Source: Pectobacterium cacticida (GTDB lineage Bacteria; Pseudomonadota; Gammaproteobacteria; Enterobacterales; Enterobacteriaceae). From it: a DNA stretch of 64,000 bases. The position numbers and the translations under genes are program-made. Location of the stretch: the NCBI RefSeq assembly GCF_036885195.1, contig NZ_CP133656.1:558001-622000 (forward strand). The letters are read 5' to 3'. Positions 44,840 to 54,621 of this stretch are shown piece by piece. Under the pieces are notes generated by a model. That model saw only the letters and a program-made list of their open reading frames with translations, was not told where the DNA came from and did no database searches. Numbering within the stretch: the stretch's first letter is position 1; each line of letters opens with the position of its first letter.

Positions 44840-45214
44840 GTGAGTCATTTGCTGGTCTACGCCATCATTTATGTATTTTTTATTGCCGTGGTTGGGCTGT
44901 TTGCTTTTCAGGCGTGGCTACCCTCATCCGCTCCTCGTGGGTTGAGAGATCGCCTGGGTATTCTGGTCGGCGTGTTGCGCTGCGCCACACTGTTTCTAGT
45001 GGTTTCCGCATTGCAGATTTTGTTTCCTAATTCTCTGCTGGATAAGCTCGTCTGGCTCGTTGCCGTAGCGATCTTGATCATCGCGTTTATCGGCGCGTGC
45101 ATGAGCTGGTCAGCACTACCGTGGCTGGATGGGACCAAAGGGAAAAGCCGCACGTTGGCGTTAAGCGTTCAAAGTGCGGTATGCCTTGTAGTGCTTGGGT
45201 TTATGGCGATTTAA
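44840..45214 (+). CDS. Small membrane protein of unknown function
   Basis: 124 aa from the GTG at 44840, chosen because AGGAG stands 5 bases before it; the ORF from 44765 has no ribosome site. Four hydrophobic segments are visible: IYVFFIAVVGLFAFQAWL, VLRCATLFLVVSALQILFP, LVWLVAVAILIIAFIGACM and SVQSAVCLVVLGFMA. I do not recognise the family. It is convergent with the L,D-transpeptidase gene. Confidence 0.6.
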   Translation: MSHLLVYAIIYVFFIAVVGLFAFQAWLPSSAPRGLRDRLGILVGVLRCATLFLVVSALQILFPNSLLDKLVWLVAVAILIIAFIGACMSWSALPWLDGTKGKSRTLALSVQSAVCLVVLGFMAI

Positions 45215-45304
45215 CGCTTTGTACCCGCGCGGCTATTGTCGTGAGAAATCGGACGTTGACAGGACAGCCGCTGGTAACGATAAGCGTGAGTGAATGTAGT
45301 CAGC

Positions 45305-45330
45305 GTTGGAAACCTAAATCGGTTTCCAAC
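45305..45330. terminator. Perfect hairpin between convergent genes
   Basis: A 10-bp stem GTTGGAAACC / GGTTTCCAAC with a 6-base loop, 12 bp beyond the L,D-transpeptidase stop on its strand. No U-run follows. Confidence 0.55.
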
Positions 45331-45341
45331 ACAGAGTACCA

Positions 45342-46382
45342 TTACGAACGGTTTACGTCGGCGGCGATATCGCCAACAGGTGCGGCATTTTGCTCCGCAT
45401 TGAGGCTATCTTGGGGGGCGGCAGCCGATTCAACGGGTATGGCTGGCGTGATGGGCTCGGCTGGCCCGTTGATTTTGGTCGGCATACCTGAACGCCTTTG
45501 AATTGCCTGATCCACTTCACGGGTATTAACGCTGGCATCGGCGATCACCTTGGCCACGTTGGGCGGGATGGTGATCGGCGCCGGGGAATCGGAGTGGAAT
45601 TCTTCAACGGTACGGGATAACGGGTTGTGCACCTCAATATAGCGTGAACCGTCCGGTTCAACGGTGGCTTTCACCGGTTCATTAATGAACTGCACGCGTG
45701 TACCGACAGGGACGTGGTCGAACAGATATTTAATATCATCGGCACGAAGGCGAACGCAGCCGTGGCTGACGCGCAGACCAATGCCGAAGTTAGCGTTGGT
45801 GCCATGGATCGCATACAGATTGCCAATGTACAACGCATACAGCCCCATAGGGTTATCCGGGCCTGCCGGGAACACTTTAGGCAGCGTTTCGCCACGCGCG
45901 GCGTATTCTGCGTGCATCTTCGCGGTCGGCGTCCAGGTCGGATTGGCCTTTTTACGTTTAACCGAGGTTATCCAGTTAATCGGCGTGTCTTTACCTAACT
46001 CACCAATCCCGATTGGCAACACGACAACGGTTTTGGAGCCCTTCGGGTAGTAGTACAGACGCATTTCTGCGCTATTGATAACAATGCCCTCACGCGGCGC
46101 GTCTGGCAAAATCAACTGATGTGGGATCACCATCTTACTGCCAGGCGCGGGCAAATAAACATCCGCATCGGGATTCGCTTCCATCATGTTGCTCAGCCCC
46201 ATTTGAAACTGGGCAGCAAAATGCTCTAAGGGTTGGGTGCTATCTTCCGGTACGGTAATTTCGATATTCTCGCCTATCAGTCGGCTGTTAGCCGCAGGCA
46301 AAGGATAAACGACGGCAGACGCGGCCTGGCTGAAGGTGGCGGCGGCAAGAACTAACATCATAAGGATCGCGCGAATACTCAT
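45342..46382 (-). CDS. L,D-transpeptidase (ErfK/YbiS/YnhG family)
   Basis: 346-aa periplasmic enzyme that attaches the Lpp lipoprotein to peptidoglycan or forms 3-3 cross-links. Seen: a signal peptide (to ASA), a LysM-like segment (about 35-90, ENIEITVPEDSTQPLEHFAA), and a YkuD catalytic domain with IHGTNANFGIGLRVSHGCVR, whose His and Cys are catalytic. A Pro/Ala-rich C-terminal tail of about 80 residues is longer than in E. coli ErfK (310 aa) and closer to YnhG (334 aa). The paralog is not decided. Confidence 0.88.
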   Translation of the reverse strand: MSIRAILMMLVLAAATFSQAASAVVYPLPAANSRLIGENIEITVPEDSTQPLEHFAAQFQMGLSNMMEANPDADVYLPAPGSKMVIPHQLILPDAPREGIVINSAEMRLYYYPKGSKTVVVLPIGIGELGKDTPINWITSVKRKKANPTWTPTAKMHAEYAARGETLPKVFPAGPDNPMGLYALYIGNLYAIHGTNANFGIGLRVSHGCVRLRADDIKYLFDHVPVGTRVQFINEPVKATVEPDGSRYIEVHNPLSRTVEEFHSDSPAPITIPPNVAKVIADASVNTREVDQAIQRRSGMPTKINGPAEPITPAIPVESAAAPQDSLNAEQNAAPVGDIAADVNRS

Positions 46383-46565
46383 TTTCGTTTCTTAATTTGA
46401 GTGGTAAATGCACCTCCCGAAAACTGGGAGGCTAGCCTGCTAAGGTCGAGATGACCGGATGCGCATTATATGTGCACAATGGCCCTGGAGGGAAACAACA
46501 TGTGTAACTAATCACACTTTTTAGCGCCCTAAAACGAAAGACTACCATTTAGCGTGTGCCACGAT

Positions 46566-47363
46566 TCAATCTTCTCCCTCTAACATCGGTTTGTTAAAGC
46601 GTCGATTGGCGAGCACCGGGAGATGCCGACGGGCATACGCGAGCCGTTCACGATCGATATCGGCATAAACCAGCGCCGGGGTTTCCGGCGCTTGAACCAC
46701 GACAACGCCTAACGGATCGACGACCATGCTGTTGCCGATATTCTTAGCGCCGCATTCGCCGACGGCGACCAGATATACGGTGTTTTCCAACGCCCTGGCA
46801 CGCACCAACAGTTCCCAATGCGCCTCTTTCAACGGCCCTTTGATCCAGGCGGAAGGGAGGACGAGTACCTCGGCGCCGTCCAGCGTCAGGCGGCGGGCAA
46901 GTTCTGGGAAGCGAACATCATAGCAGGTCATCAACCCGACCTTTAACCCCGCGATGGTCAACAGCGGTGGAACCGCTGTTCCTGCCAGTACGTTTTCCGA
47001 TTCTTGTACGGAAAACGCATCGTAGAGATGCAATTTCCGATATTGCGCGACGATCTCGCCATCGCGCAGCGCCAGCAGCGTATTCCAGACTTTCCCCGCG
47101 CCATTGGGAATGTGTACGCACAGTATGGTCGTTAGGTCGTTGCCTTTGCTGGCTGCCAGCAGATGCGAAATAAACGGCCCCTCTAGCGGCTGCGCGGCGG
47201 TGAGCACCAGATTGGGATCGGTGATATCGCGCGCCAGCACGCCTTCCGGCAACACCAGCAGGTCGGCGCTATTTTGCTGTGCCAACAACATCAATTCAGC
47301 GATGGTTGTGGCGTTTTGTTGCCACTCGCGCTCAACGGCGAATTGCCCCAGTGCAACTTTCAT
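46566..47363 (-). CDS. Nitrilase-superfamily amidase (Nit1/YbeM-like)
   Basis: 265 aa from the ATG at 47363 (MKVALGQFAVEREWQQN), behind GAGGAAG. The carbon-nitrogen hydrolase catalytic triad is visible: Glu in LLVLPEG, Lys in YRKLHLYD and Cys in MTCYDVRFPELAR. In E. coli the related YbeM is described as a deaminated glutathione amidase, a metabolite repair enzyme. It is codirectional with nifJ, from which it is separated by 82 bp. Confidence 0.85.
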   Translation of the reverse strand: MKVALGQFAVEREWQQNATTIAELMLLAQQNSADLLVLPEGVLARDITDPNLVLTAAQPLEGPFISHLLAASKGNDLTTILCVHIPNGAGKVWNTLLALRDGEIVAQYRKLHLYDAFSVQESENVLAGTAVPPLLTIAGLKVGLMTCYDVRFPELARRLTLDGAEVLVLPSAWIKGPLKEAHWELLVRARALENTVYLVAVGECGAKNIGNSMVVDPLGVVVVQAPETPALVYADIDRERLAYARRHLPVLANRRFNKPMLEGED

Positions 47364-47445
47364 GCTTCTTCCTCTCTGTCCCAATCTGCGATTTACCTTG
47401 CAATGCGCGAGCTATGACGTCAAGCATCAGGTAATCTACTGTTTG

Positions 47446-50400
47446 TCACTCCTGCACCGCCTTGCCCGCCATGGTGCTCAGGAAATCAAAGCGGCGGCGC
47501 AGATCCTCTTCGGCCTCTTCATAGAGCCGCACGGTGTCTTCCGGCATCATGCTATTCAAACGGCGGAAGCGCTGCTCTTTTAGTAGCGTTTCACTCAGGC
47601 TACTTGATGGCGGACGAGAATCGGTCACCAGCGCCGGTTTCCCCTCTTCTAAGCGACGCGGATCGAAGCGGTAGAGCGGCCAGAAACCGGTAGCGGTTAA
47701 CTGACGCATCTGATCGTGACTGAATGCCAGATCGTAACCGTGTTCTTCACACGGGCTGTACGCAATAATCAGTGACGGACCCGGCCAGGCTTCTGCTTCC
47801 TGAATCGCTTTCACCGTCTGGTTCAACTGCGCGCCCAGTGAGATTTGCGCGACGTACACGTGGCCGTACATCATGACGTTGATGCCGAGATCCTTACGGG
47901 CTTTGCGTTTGCCTTTCTCTCCAAATTTGGTCACTGCGCCCAGCGGCGTCGCCTTGGACTGTTGGCCGCCGGTGTTGGAGTAACACTGGGTATCCAGCAC
48001 CAGTACGTTGACGTTTTCGCTCAGGCTCATGACTTGATCCAGACCGCCATAGCCGATGTCATACGCCCAGCCATCGCCGCCAATCAGCCAGATGGATTTA
48101 TCGACAAAGTGGTCGGCTTCGTTCGCCAGTTCGGCGGCATCGGCATCATTGATGGTCGCCAGCAATCCACGGAGTTGTTCGATTTGCTGGCGGCGTAGAT
48201 CGGGCGCGATAGACGCTTCTTGCAATGCGCTCACCAGATCCGACGGCAGTTGCGGGGCCAGCTTGTTGAGCAGGCGCACGGCGCGTTGACGGTGCTGATC
48301 AACACTCAGGCGGAAGCCCAGACCGAATTCGGCGTTGTCTTCGAACAAGGAGTTTGCCCAGGCGGGGCCGCGACCGTTGGCATCGGTAGTCCACGGCGTG
48401 GTTGGCAGATTACCGCCATAAATGGACGAACAGCCCGTGGCGTTAGCGACCAGCAGACGATCGCCATAGAGTTGCGTCAACAGCTTGATGTACGGCGTTT
48501 CACCACAGCCGGAACAGGCTCCGGAATATTCGAACAGCGGCGAAATGAGCTGAGAAGTACGGATATCGATCCGTTCCAGCGTCGATTTATCGATTTCTGG
48601 CAAGTGGAGGAAGAAGTCAAAGTTCTCTTTCTCCGTCGCCAGATTATCCAGACGGGATGCCATATTGATGGCTTTGATTTGCGGGTTCTGCCGGTCTTTC
48701 GCCGGGCAGACCTCCACGCACAGGTTACAGCCGGTACAGTCTTCGGGCGCAACCTGCAACACATATTTCTGGCCGCGCATGTCGCGCGCTTTCACATCCA
48801 GCGATTGCAGTGACGCCGGCGCATTCTCCATCGCCTCAGGGGGAACGACTTTGGCGCGGATAGCCGCGTGCGGGCAGGCGGCAACACAGTGGTTACACTG
48901 CGTACAGATCTGCGGTTGCCATAACGGAATGGCTTCCGCGATATTACGTTTTTCCCACTGAGTCGTACCTGTAGGCCAGGTGCCATCGGGCGGCAGGGCG
49001 GAAACGGGCAGTGTATCACCCAGGCCCGCCAACATGGTCGCGGTAACGGTTTTGACAAAATCGGGCGCGGCATCGGACACTACCGGCGGGCGCTGTGGGC
49101 TGTCTGGGTTGACGGCCTGCCGTGGCACTTCAGCCAGCGCGTCTAATGTGGCGCTCAGCGCCTGCCAGTTGCGCTCAACCAGTTCCTGACCTTTACTGCC
49201 ATAGCTTTTGGCGATAGCGCTACGCAGTTTTTCCACAGCTACATCGGCTGGCAGAATTTGTGACAGATGGAAAAACGCCATCTGCATGACGGTGTTGATG
49301 CGCGCGCCCAGATGGCATTCGCGGGCAATCTTGGCGGCGTTGATGCAGTACACACGGGCGTTGCGCTGGTTTAACTCTGCCTGCACTTCCTGTGGTAAAC
49401 GGTGCCACAAATCATCGCTGCTATACGGCGAGTTGATCAGGAAAACGCCGCCGGGCTTTAAGCGTTCGACCATGTTGTATTTGTCGATAAACTGCCACTG
49501 ATGACAGGCAACAAAATCGGCTTGATCAATCAGATAAGCTGAGTTAATCGGATGTGAACCTACGCGCATATGGGAAACGGTGAGGCTACCGGCTTTCTTC
49601 GAGTCGTAGACAAAGTAGCCTTGCACAAACATCGGCGTGGTTTCCCCGACGATTTTTATCGCATTCTTGGTGGCAGAAACGGTGCCGTCACTGCCCAGCC
49701 CATAGAACAGCGCTTCAAGCGAGGCGTTAGCAGGGAAATGCTGTTGCGGCAGCGGCAAAGAGAGGTGGGTGACATCGTCATAAATCCCCACGGTAAAGCG
49801 TGGTCGTGGGTTGGCAAGCGCTAACTCACTAAAGATGGCCAGTACGCACTGCGGAGTAAATTCTTTGGAAGATAGCCCATAACGCCCGCCAATCACGCGC
49901 GGCATAAGTGAACGCTCACCTACGGAATATGCCTCAGCCAGCGCAGTCATCACATCAAGGTATAGCGGTTCGGCTTGCGCACCCGGTTCTTTGGTGCGAT
50001 CCAGTACCGCAATCCGCGTCGCCGTTGACGGAATAGCGGCCAGCAGGTGCTTGGCGGAGAAGGGACGATACAAACGGATTTTCACTACGCCGACTTTATC
50101 GCCGCGCATCAATAACGTATCGACCACTTCTTCACAGGTGCCGACACCCGATCCCATGAGGATGACGATTTTGGTCGCTTCCGGGTGGCCGTAATATTCG
50201 AACGGCTGATACTGGCGACCGGTGGCAGCCGCGAACGCGTTCATCGCTTGCTCAACGTGGTCATATGCTGCGTTATACCAGGGATTAGTGGCTTCGCGCG
50301 CCTGAAAGAAGGTATCTGGGTTTGATGCCGTACCGCGGATCACCGGGCGTTCCGGTGTAAGCGCTCGCTCACGGTGTGCATCAATTGCCTGCTGTGGTAG

Positions 50401-50970
50401 AAGCTGGCGGATCGTTGCATCGCTCAGTGGCTCAATCTTATTGATTTCGTGTGACGTGCGGAAGCCGTCAAAGAAATGGATAAACGGCAAACGACTATTC
50501 AGGCTGGCGATCTGGGCGATCAGAGCAAAATCCTGCGCCTCCTGCACGTTGCTGGCGCACAGCATGGCGCAACCCGTCTGACGCACGGCCATGACGTCAG
50601 AATGATCGCAGAAGATAGAAAGCGCATGGGTGGCGACCGTACGGGCCGCGACGTGCAGGACGAACGGAGTGAGCTCACCCGCCAGCTTATACAGCGTGGG
50701 GATCATGAGCAGCAGCCCCTGCGATGAGGTAAAGGTGGTCGCGAGGGAGCCGGTCTGTAATGCGCCGTGAACGGTCGCAATCGCGCCGCCTTCCGATTGC
50801 ATTTCCACCACGCGCGGCGTGTCTCCCCAGATATTCGTTCCGCCTTCACTCGACCAGGCGGAAGCCTGTTCAGCCATACTGGAACTCGGGGTGATGGGAT
50901 AGATGGCGATGACTTCATGGGTTCGCCAGGCTACAGAGGCGACTGCGTTATTACCGTCGGTGGTGATCAT
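47446..50970 (-). CDS. nifJ: Pyruvate:flavodoxin/ferredoxin oxidoreductase
   Basis: 1174 aa from the ATG at 50970 (MITTDGNNAVASVAWRTHEV), the same length as E. coli YdbK; the longer frame to 51003 has a weaker start. It oxidises pyruvate to acetyl-CoA and CO2 and reduces flavodoxin. Seen: the pyruvate pocket IYPITPSSSMAEQASAW, two 4Fe-4S clusters in CTQCNHCVAACPHA and CTGCNLCVEVCPAK (about 690-760), a third cluster around YSGACSGCGETPY, and the TPP site GDGWAYDIGYGGLDQ with LDTQCYSNTGGQQSKA. Confidence 0.96.
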   Translation of the reverse strand: MITTDGNNAVASVAWRTHEVIAIYPITPSSSMAEQASAWSSEGGTNIWGDTPRVVEMQSEGGAIATVHGALQTGSLATTFTSSQGLLLMIPTLYKLAGELTPFVLHVAARTVATHALSIFCDHSDVMAVRQTGCAMLCASNVQEAQDFALIAQIASLNSRLPFIHFFDGFRTSHEINKIEPLSDATIRQLLPQQAIDAHRERALTPERPVIRGTASNPDTFFQAREATNPWYNAAYDHVEQAMNAFAAATGRQYQPFEYYGHPEATKIVILMGSGVGTCEEVVDTLLMRGDKVGVVKIRLYRPFSAKHLLAAIPSTATRIAVLDRTKEPGAQAEPLYLDVMTALAEAYSVGERSLMPRVIGGRYGLSSKEFTPQCVLAIFSELALANPRPRFTVGIYDDVTHLSLPLPQQHFPANASLEALFYGLGSDGTVSATKNAIKIVGETTPMFVQGYFVYDSKKAGSLTVSHMRVGSHPINSAYLIDQADFVACHQWQFIDKYNMVERLKPGGVFLINSPYSSDDLWHRLPQEVQAELNQRNARVYCINAAKIARECHLGARINTVMQMAFFHLSQILPADVAVEKLRSAIAKSYGSKGQELVERNWQALSATLDALAEVPRQAVNPDSPQRPPVVSDAAPDFVKTVTATMLAGLGDTLPVSALPPDGTWPTGTTQWEKRNIAEAIPLWQPQICTQCNHCVAACPHAAIRAKVVPPEAMENAPASLQSLDVKARDMRGQKYVLQVAPEDCTGCNLCVEVCPAKDRQNPQIKAINMASRLDNLATEKENFDFFLHLPEIDKSTLERIDIRTSQLISPLFEYSGACSGCGETPYIKLLTQLYGDRLLVANATGCSSIYGGNLPTTPWTTDANGRGPAWANSLFEDNAEFGLGFRLSVDQHRQRAVRLLNKLAPQLPSDLVSALQEASIAPDLRRQQIEQLRGLLATINDADAAELANEADHFVDKSIWLIGGDGWAYDIGYGGLDQVMSLSENVNVLVLDTQCYSNTGGQQSKATPLGAVTKFGEKGKRKARKDLGINVMMYGHVYVAQISLGAQLNQTVKAIQEAEAWPGPSLIIAYSPCEEHGYDLAFSHDQMRQLTATGFWPLYRFDPRRLEEGKPALVTDSRPPSSSLSETLLKEQRFRRLNSMMPEDTVRLYEEAEEDLRRRFDFLSTMAGKAVQE

Positions 50971-51350
50971 GACTACTACCTTTTTGCTCACTAATTCGTT
51001 CATTCTACCGAGCCTTTTCAGATGATGGAAAGGACGGGGCAGAGAAGAGAATACGATCCTTATCGGAGAATTATCGCATTTCGGTCAGAAAGAGGGAAAA
51101 ACGATGTACATGGAGTTGTATCAATATGTGTGACGCCGCGTATCACAAACGCGCTTATTGGCTATAGTGCGTCACATTGGCGGCATCTGCATTTTCTAAA
51201 ACGAATACAGTTTATATGTGCCAACGCAGGGTAATCGTTTTTTATTTTTCTTTACAGCGATCGCGGTATGATTTTATTTGCTCATTACCATCAGGACAGG
51301 TAGCGTGCTATAGAATGACATGAATAAATTAAGTATTAAGGAACCAAGCA
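50971..51350. promoter_or_regulatory. Gap between divergent nifJ and the 140-aa gene
   Basis: 380 bp with no gene. It must contain two divergent promoters. A ribosome site AAGGAACC lies just before the next gene. No operator is recognised. Confidence 0.5.
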
Positions 51351-51773
51351 ATGGCAAATGATGAAATAAAAAATAAATTGGTTTCCGTGCTCGCGTCACT
51401 ACAATCTCAGGGGAATTCGCCGGAGCAGGCCGTCGAGCATATTCTTCAGGCATTAGGTGGACTTGCGGGAAATGTGTCTCGTTTCCCTTTTTTGACATCG
51501 ACACTGATTGCTGATGTGCTTTATTCCGTGTATCAGGAGGCGATAACCGAGCAGCAGATTGCGGCGATTCTACATAAACTGTGCTACCCCGCCCGCGATA
51601 TTGTCGTGGGTTTACATAGCACTTACCCCCTATTAGCGGCGCAATATATCGGCGAGATTTTGATGAATCCGGCAATTTATCCGACACTCGATCGCGACAC
51701 ATTACTCGATGCGCTGAATGCTGGCTTTTCCAAGACGGAAAGTGAACTGGCGGCCGATGCTCTTGGCGTTTAG
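51351..51773 (+). CDS. Hypothetical helical protein
   Basis: 140 aa, start ATG at 51351 with TTAAGGAACC upstream. It looks almost entirely alpha-helical (ANDEIKNKLVSVLASLQSQG, STLIADVLYSVYQEAI, QQIAAILHKLCYPARDIV). No signal peptide or membrane segment is clear and I do not recognise a family. The GNAT gene follows after 64 bp. Confidence 0.65.
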   Translation: MANDEIKNKLVSVLASLQSQGNSPEQAVEHILQALGGLAGNVSRFPFLTSTLIADVLYSVYQEAITEQQIAAILHKLCYPARDIVVGLHSTYPLLAAQYIGEILMNPAIYPTLDRDTLLDALNAGFSKTESELAADALGV

Positions 51774-51837
51774 CCCCTTGGCAAGGTCTTTACTTGAAAC
51801 CTAACACAATGGTTTTTCACCGGAGAAGAACACGTTT

Positions 51838-52320
51838 ATGAACATGGTCATCCGTCCCGCGCAACAATCCGATGCGCAGGTGATACTGGATCTTATTATT
51901 GAACTTGCCGACTATGAGAAGGCTCGCCACGAGGTGCTCGCTTCGCTTGAAAACATTGAGAACTCACTCTTTAGCGAAGGCGCAAGCGCGGAAACGTTAA
52001 TTTGCGAAGTGGATGGTAAACCTATCGGCTATGCCATTTTCTTTATGAGTTATTCTACTTGGCTCGGGAAATATGGCCTCTATCTGGAAGATCTCTATAT
52101 CGCGCAAGCATACCGTAAGGTTGGAGCGGGGAAAGCGCTATTGAAACAGGTCGCGCGGCTGGCGCAAGAAAGGCAGTGCGGGCGGCTGGAATGGAGTGTA
52201 TTGGACTGGAACCAGCCCGCCATCGATTTTTATCAAAGCATTGGGGCCAAGCCGCAGGAGGAGTGGATTCGCTATCGTATGGATGAGAAGGGCATTGCTG
52301 ATTTTGTCACGGCAGCGTAA
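51838..52320 (+). CDS. GNAT acetyltransferase, diamine/spermidine type
   Basis: 160 aa. The acetyl-CoA binding segment is LEDLYIAQAYRKVGAGKALL, followed by CGRLEWSVLDWNQPAIDFY and IGAKPQEEWIRYRMD. This block is the signature of the spermidine/spermine N1-acetyltransferase-like group, which acts on polyamines, diamines or thialysine. It is a single gene, convergent with the LysE-type exporter. Confidence 0.85.
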   Translation: MNMVIRPAQQSDAQVILDLIIELADYEKARHEVLASLENIENSLFSEGASAETLICEVDGKPIGYAIFFMSYSTWLGKYGLYLEDLYIAQAYRKVGAGKALLKQVARLAQERQCGRLEWSVLDWNQPAIDFYQSIGAKPQEEWIRYRMDEKGIADFVTAA

Positions 52321-52363
52321 CGGTGTGGCTCCTGCCAGCCTGAAAGCAGCAGGAGCCTGCCAA

Positions 52364-52990
52364 TTAACGTGTTGACGCTGCCAGCGTGGTGCCTGCCAGA
52401 ATAAAGATCCCGCCCGTCGAGCGGTTAAACAGCTTGATGCGGCGTGGGTTGGAAAACAGCCCTGATAAACGGCGACCGGTGCAAGCATAGATAAACATGA
52501 TACTGAAATCGCAGACCGCCCAGGTTACCGCCAGAATGATCAGTTGCAGAGCGTGCGGGGCGTTGGTATCGATAAAATTTGGGAAGAGCGCGGCGAAGAA
52601 CAGCAGATCTTTCGGATTACTGATCCCAACCAGGAAACCTTTACGGAATAGCGGAAACCAGCCTGGAGCCGAGGTTTCCTGCACGTCCTGTTCCGCAATG
52701 CTCATATCCTTAGATCGCCATGACGCGATGCCCAACCAGATGAGATAAACCGCACCAATAATTTTTAATATCATGAAGGCGGTGGTTGACGCCGCGAGGA
52801 TGGCCCCTAGCCCCAATGCTGAACAGGACATCAAAATCATTGCCGCGCTAACGCCGCCTAGTACGGTTGCTGTTGCGCGTGAAGCGCCGTAGCGTAAACC
52901 GTGCGACATGCTGATTAAGGCGGATGGGCCCGGAATGGCAATCAGGGCGATGATGATGCCTGTATAAGCCAGCCAGAGGTGAAGGCTCAT
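52364..52990 (-). CDS. LysE/RhtB-family amino acid exporter
   Basis: 208 aa from the ATG at 52990 (MSLHLWLAYTGIIIALIAIP), behind AGGAGAAA. The signature PGPSALISMSHGLRYGASRA at the N-terminus and six expected membrane segments place it in the LysE superfamily. Such proteins export homoserine, threonine or similar amino acids. GISNPKDLLFFAALFPNF in the middle is also characteristic. The substrate is unknown. Confidence 0.88.
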   Translation of the reverse strand: MSLHLWLAYTGIIIALIAIPGPSALISMSHGLRYGASRATATVLGGVSAAMILMSCSALGLGAILAASTTAFMILKIIGAVYLIWLGIASWRSKDMSIAEQDVQETSAPGWFPLFRKGFLVGISNPKDLLFFAALFPNFIDTNAPHALQLIILAVTWAVCDFSIMFIYACTGRRLSGLFSNPRRIKLFNRSTGGIFILAGTTLAASTR

Positions 52991-53474
52991 GATTTCTCCT
53001 GCGTATAGTTCACTGTGAAAGCGTGATCGAGAGCGGTGATATGAAGCGGGATATATTCGCATACCTATCGCTATTTTCCAACGCACGATAGTAACAAAAA
53101 AGGCGCCGACAGCGCTCTTACACTTGCATTAAGATCCTATTGCTGAGGTCGGTGTGCGATAACGCGGTAAAATAAAAAATAAAGGGGCTTCTGACGCGTA
53201 AAAATGTATTTGTGAAGAATATAATTTTATCGTTATCACTACTTATAGTGTTTTCCCTGGCGCGGAGCATACGCGATAATTTAATGATTTTTCGCGGAAA
53301 GATAATTTAATGTGAAATTTGTCTTTTAACGCTAGCGTATAATTCCGTCTCTGTAACGGGGGCTATTCACCCTTGCGCAAATATATTCCATATGATAGAC
53401 AAAGGCTTGTAATTAAATCCTGAAATATCGTGTTCTAAAAGTTATCGTGCTAATAATAATGAGGCTTTATTGTC
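52991..53474. other. 484-bp non-coding gap
   Basis: No gene or stable hairpin is seen. An AT-rich right half precedes the next acetyltransferase gene. Confidence 0.5.
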
Positions 53475-53888
53475 ATGAAGTTACAGATTACTGATTCACC
53501 GAATGCCGACGAAGAGGCGTTTGTCATCGCAAGCCTTTGGAAACATAATGCACAATACGATCCTGTTGATATTACCCCTCTTTTTTTAAATTTTCGCGAC
53601 GATGAAAATCATATTATCGCCGGGCTGGTTTCACGAACCTGGTGGGGGGCATTAGAAGTACAGTACCTTTGGGTGAGTGAACCTTACCGTAATAATGGCT
53701 TAGGTCGCCAGCTTATGCAGGCTGCCGAGAGAGAAGCATTAAATAGAGGTTGTCATATGGCGTACGTGGACACGTTTGAATTCCAGGCCAAGGGGTTCTA
53801 CGAAAAACTCGGATATCAGGAATATGGGAATCTTCCGGGGTATGCGCATAAGCATATCCGGATTTATCTAGCGAAATTAATTCGTTAA
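53475..53888 (+). CDS. GNAT acetyltransferase
   Basis: 137 aa. The binding loop is visible in WVSEPYRNNGLGRQLMQAAE and the C-terminal FQAKGFYEKLGYQEYG is typical for GNAT. The N-terminal ITDSPNADEEAFVIASLWKH is found in a subgroup of uncharacterised GNAT proteins. The LuxR-type gene follows after 50 bp on the same strand. Confidence 0.82.
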   Translation: MKLQITDSPNADEEAFVIASLWKHNAQYDPVDITPLFLNFRDDENHIIAGLVSRTWWGALEVQYLWVSEPYRNNGLGRQLMQAAEREALNRGCHMAYVDTFEFQAKGFYEKLGYQEYGNLPGYAHKHIRIYLAKLIR

Positions 53889-53938
53889 ATAATACTATTG
53901 ATTGAGGATAGTTGGATGAAATCCTCATGGGAGGAGAT

Positions 53939-54607
53939 ATGGATGATTATATTCGCAATCTTATTACCATGATGGCGTGTCTCAATGAACCCTGGGGAAT
54001 TAAGGATTTGTCATCGCGTCATCTTTATATGAATAAAGCCGCTTATCTTTATACCAATACACCGATGCATTTTGATATTGAGGGGCGGCTCGACGATGAA
54101 TTTCCGGCCAGTTGGGCGGAGCTTTCCGATGATTTAAAAGCACATGACCGATTGACAGAAAAGAGTGAACAGCGGGTTACCGTTATCGAAACGCACTATT
54201 GGTATGGCAGAAAAACGCTGGCGCCCTTTGTTAGTGAAAAAATCCCTATTTTTGATGAAAATAAGCGTTGTATTGGCACAATGTGGAACGCCAGGGCGTT
54301 AGATACGCGTTCACCCCTGATCTATATTAATCAAAAAAAACCAACGACCTTACGCACAGAGCTAAAGAACAGTATTTTTACGCAATCAGAGTTAGATATT
54401 ATATTTCTTATCTTGCAGCGTTTTACCAATAAGGAGATAGCCAGAAAGATGAAATTATCCCCCAAAACTATCGAGAATAGAATATACAATATTTATCAGA
54501 AAGCAGAAGTACACTCATTCCCTCAATTTGAGGAATTTTGTCGCCACGTTGGAATAGATGGCTATATTCCCCATTCTCTCATCGAGAAAGGGATTCAATT
54601 TTTATAA
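53939..54607 (+). CDS. LuxR-type regulator with PAS-like N-terminus
   Basis: 222 aa from the ATG at 53939, directly behind GGGAGGAG. The N-terminal part (about 1-130) looks like a PAS sensor (WGIKDLSSRHLYMNKAAYLY, KIPIFDENKRCIGTMWNARA). The C-terminal LuxR HTH is FTNKEIARKMKLSPKTIENR followed by IYNIYQKAEV. Similar regulators sit beside transporters in enterobacteria. The permease gene starts 15 bp after its stop, so the two are probably cotranscribed and functionally linked. Confidence 0.8.
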   Translation: MDDYIRNLITMMACLNEPWGIKDLSSRHLYMNKAAYLYTNTPMHFDIEGRLDDEFPASWAELSDDLKAHDRLTEKSEQRVTVIETHYWYGRKTLAPFVSEKIPIFDENKRCIGTMWNARALDTRSPLIYINQKKPTTLRTELKNSIFTQSELDIIFLILQRFTNKEIARKMKLSPKTIENRIYNIYQKAEVHSFPQFEEFCRHVGIDGYIPHSLIEKGIQFL

Positions 54608-54621
54608 GAGAATATATCGAC

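Noticed and set aside
51274..51702. 142-aa minus-strand ORF
   Set aside because: It is the antisense shadow of the 140-aa gene at 51351, which has the better ribosome site and composition.
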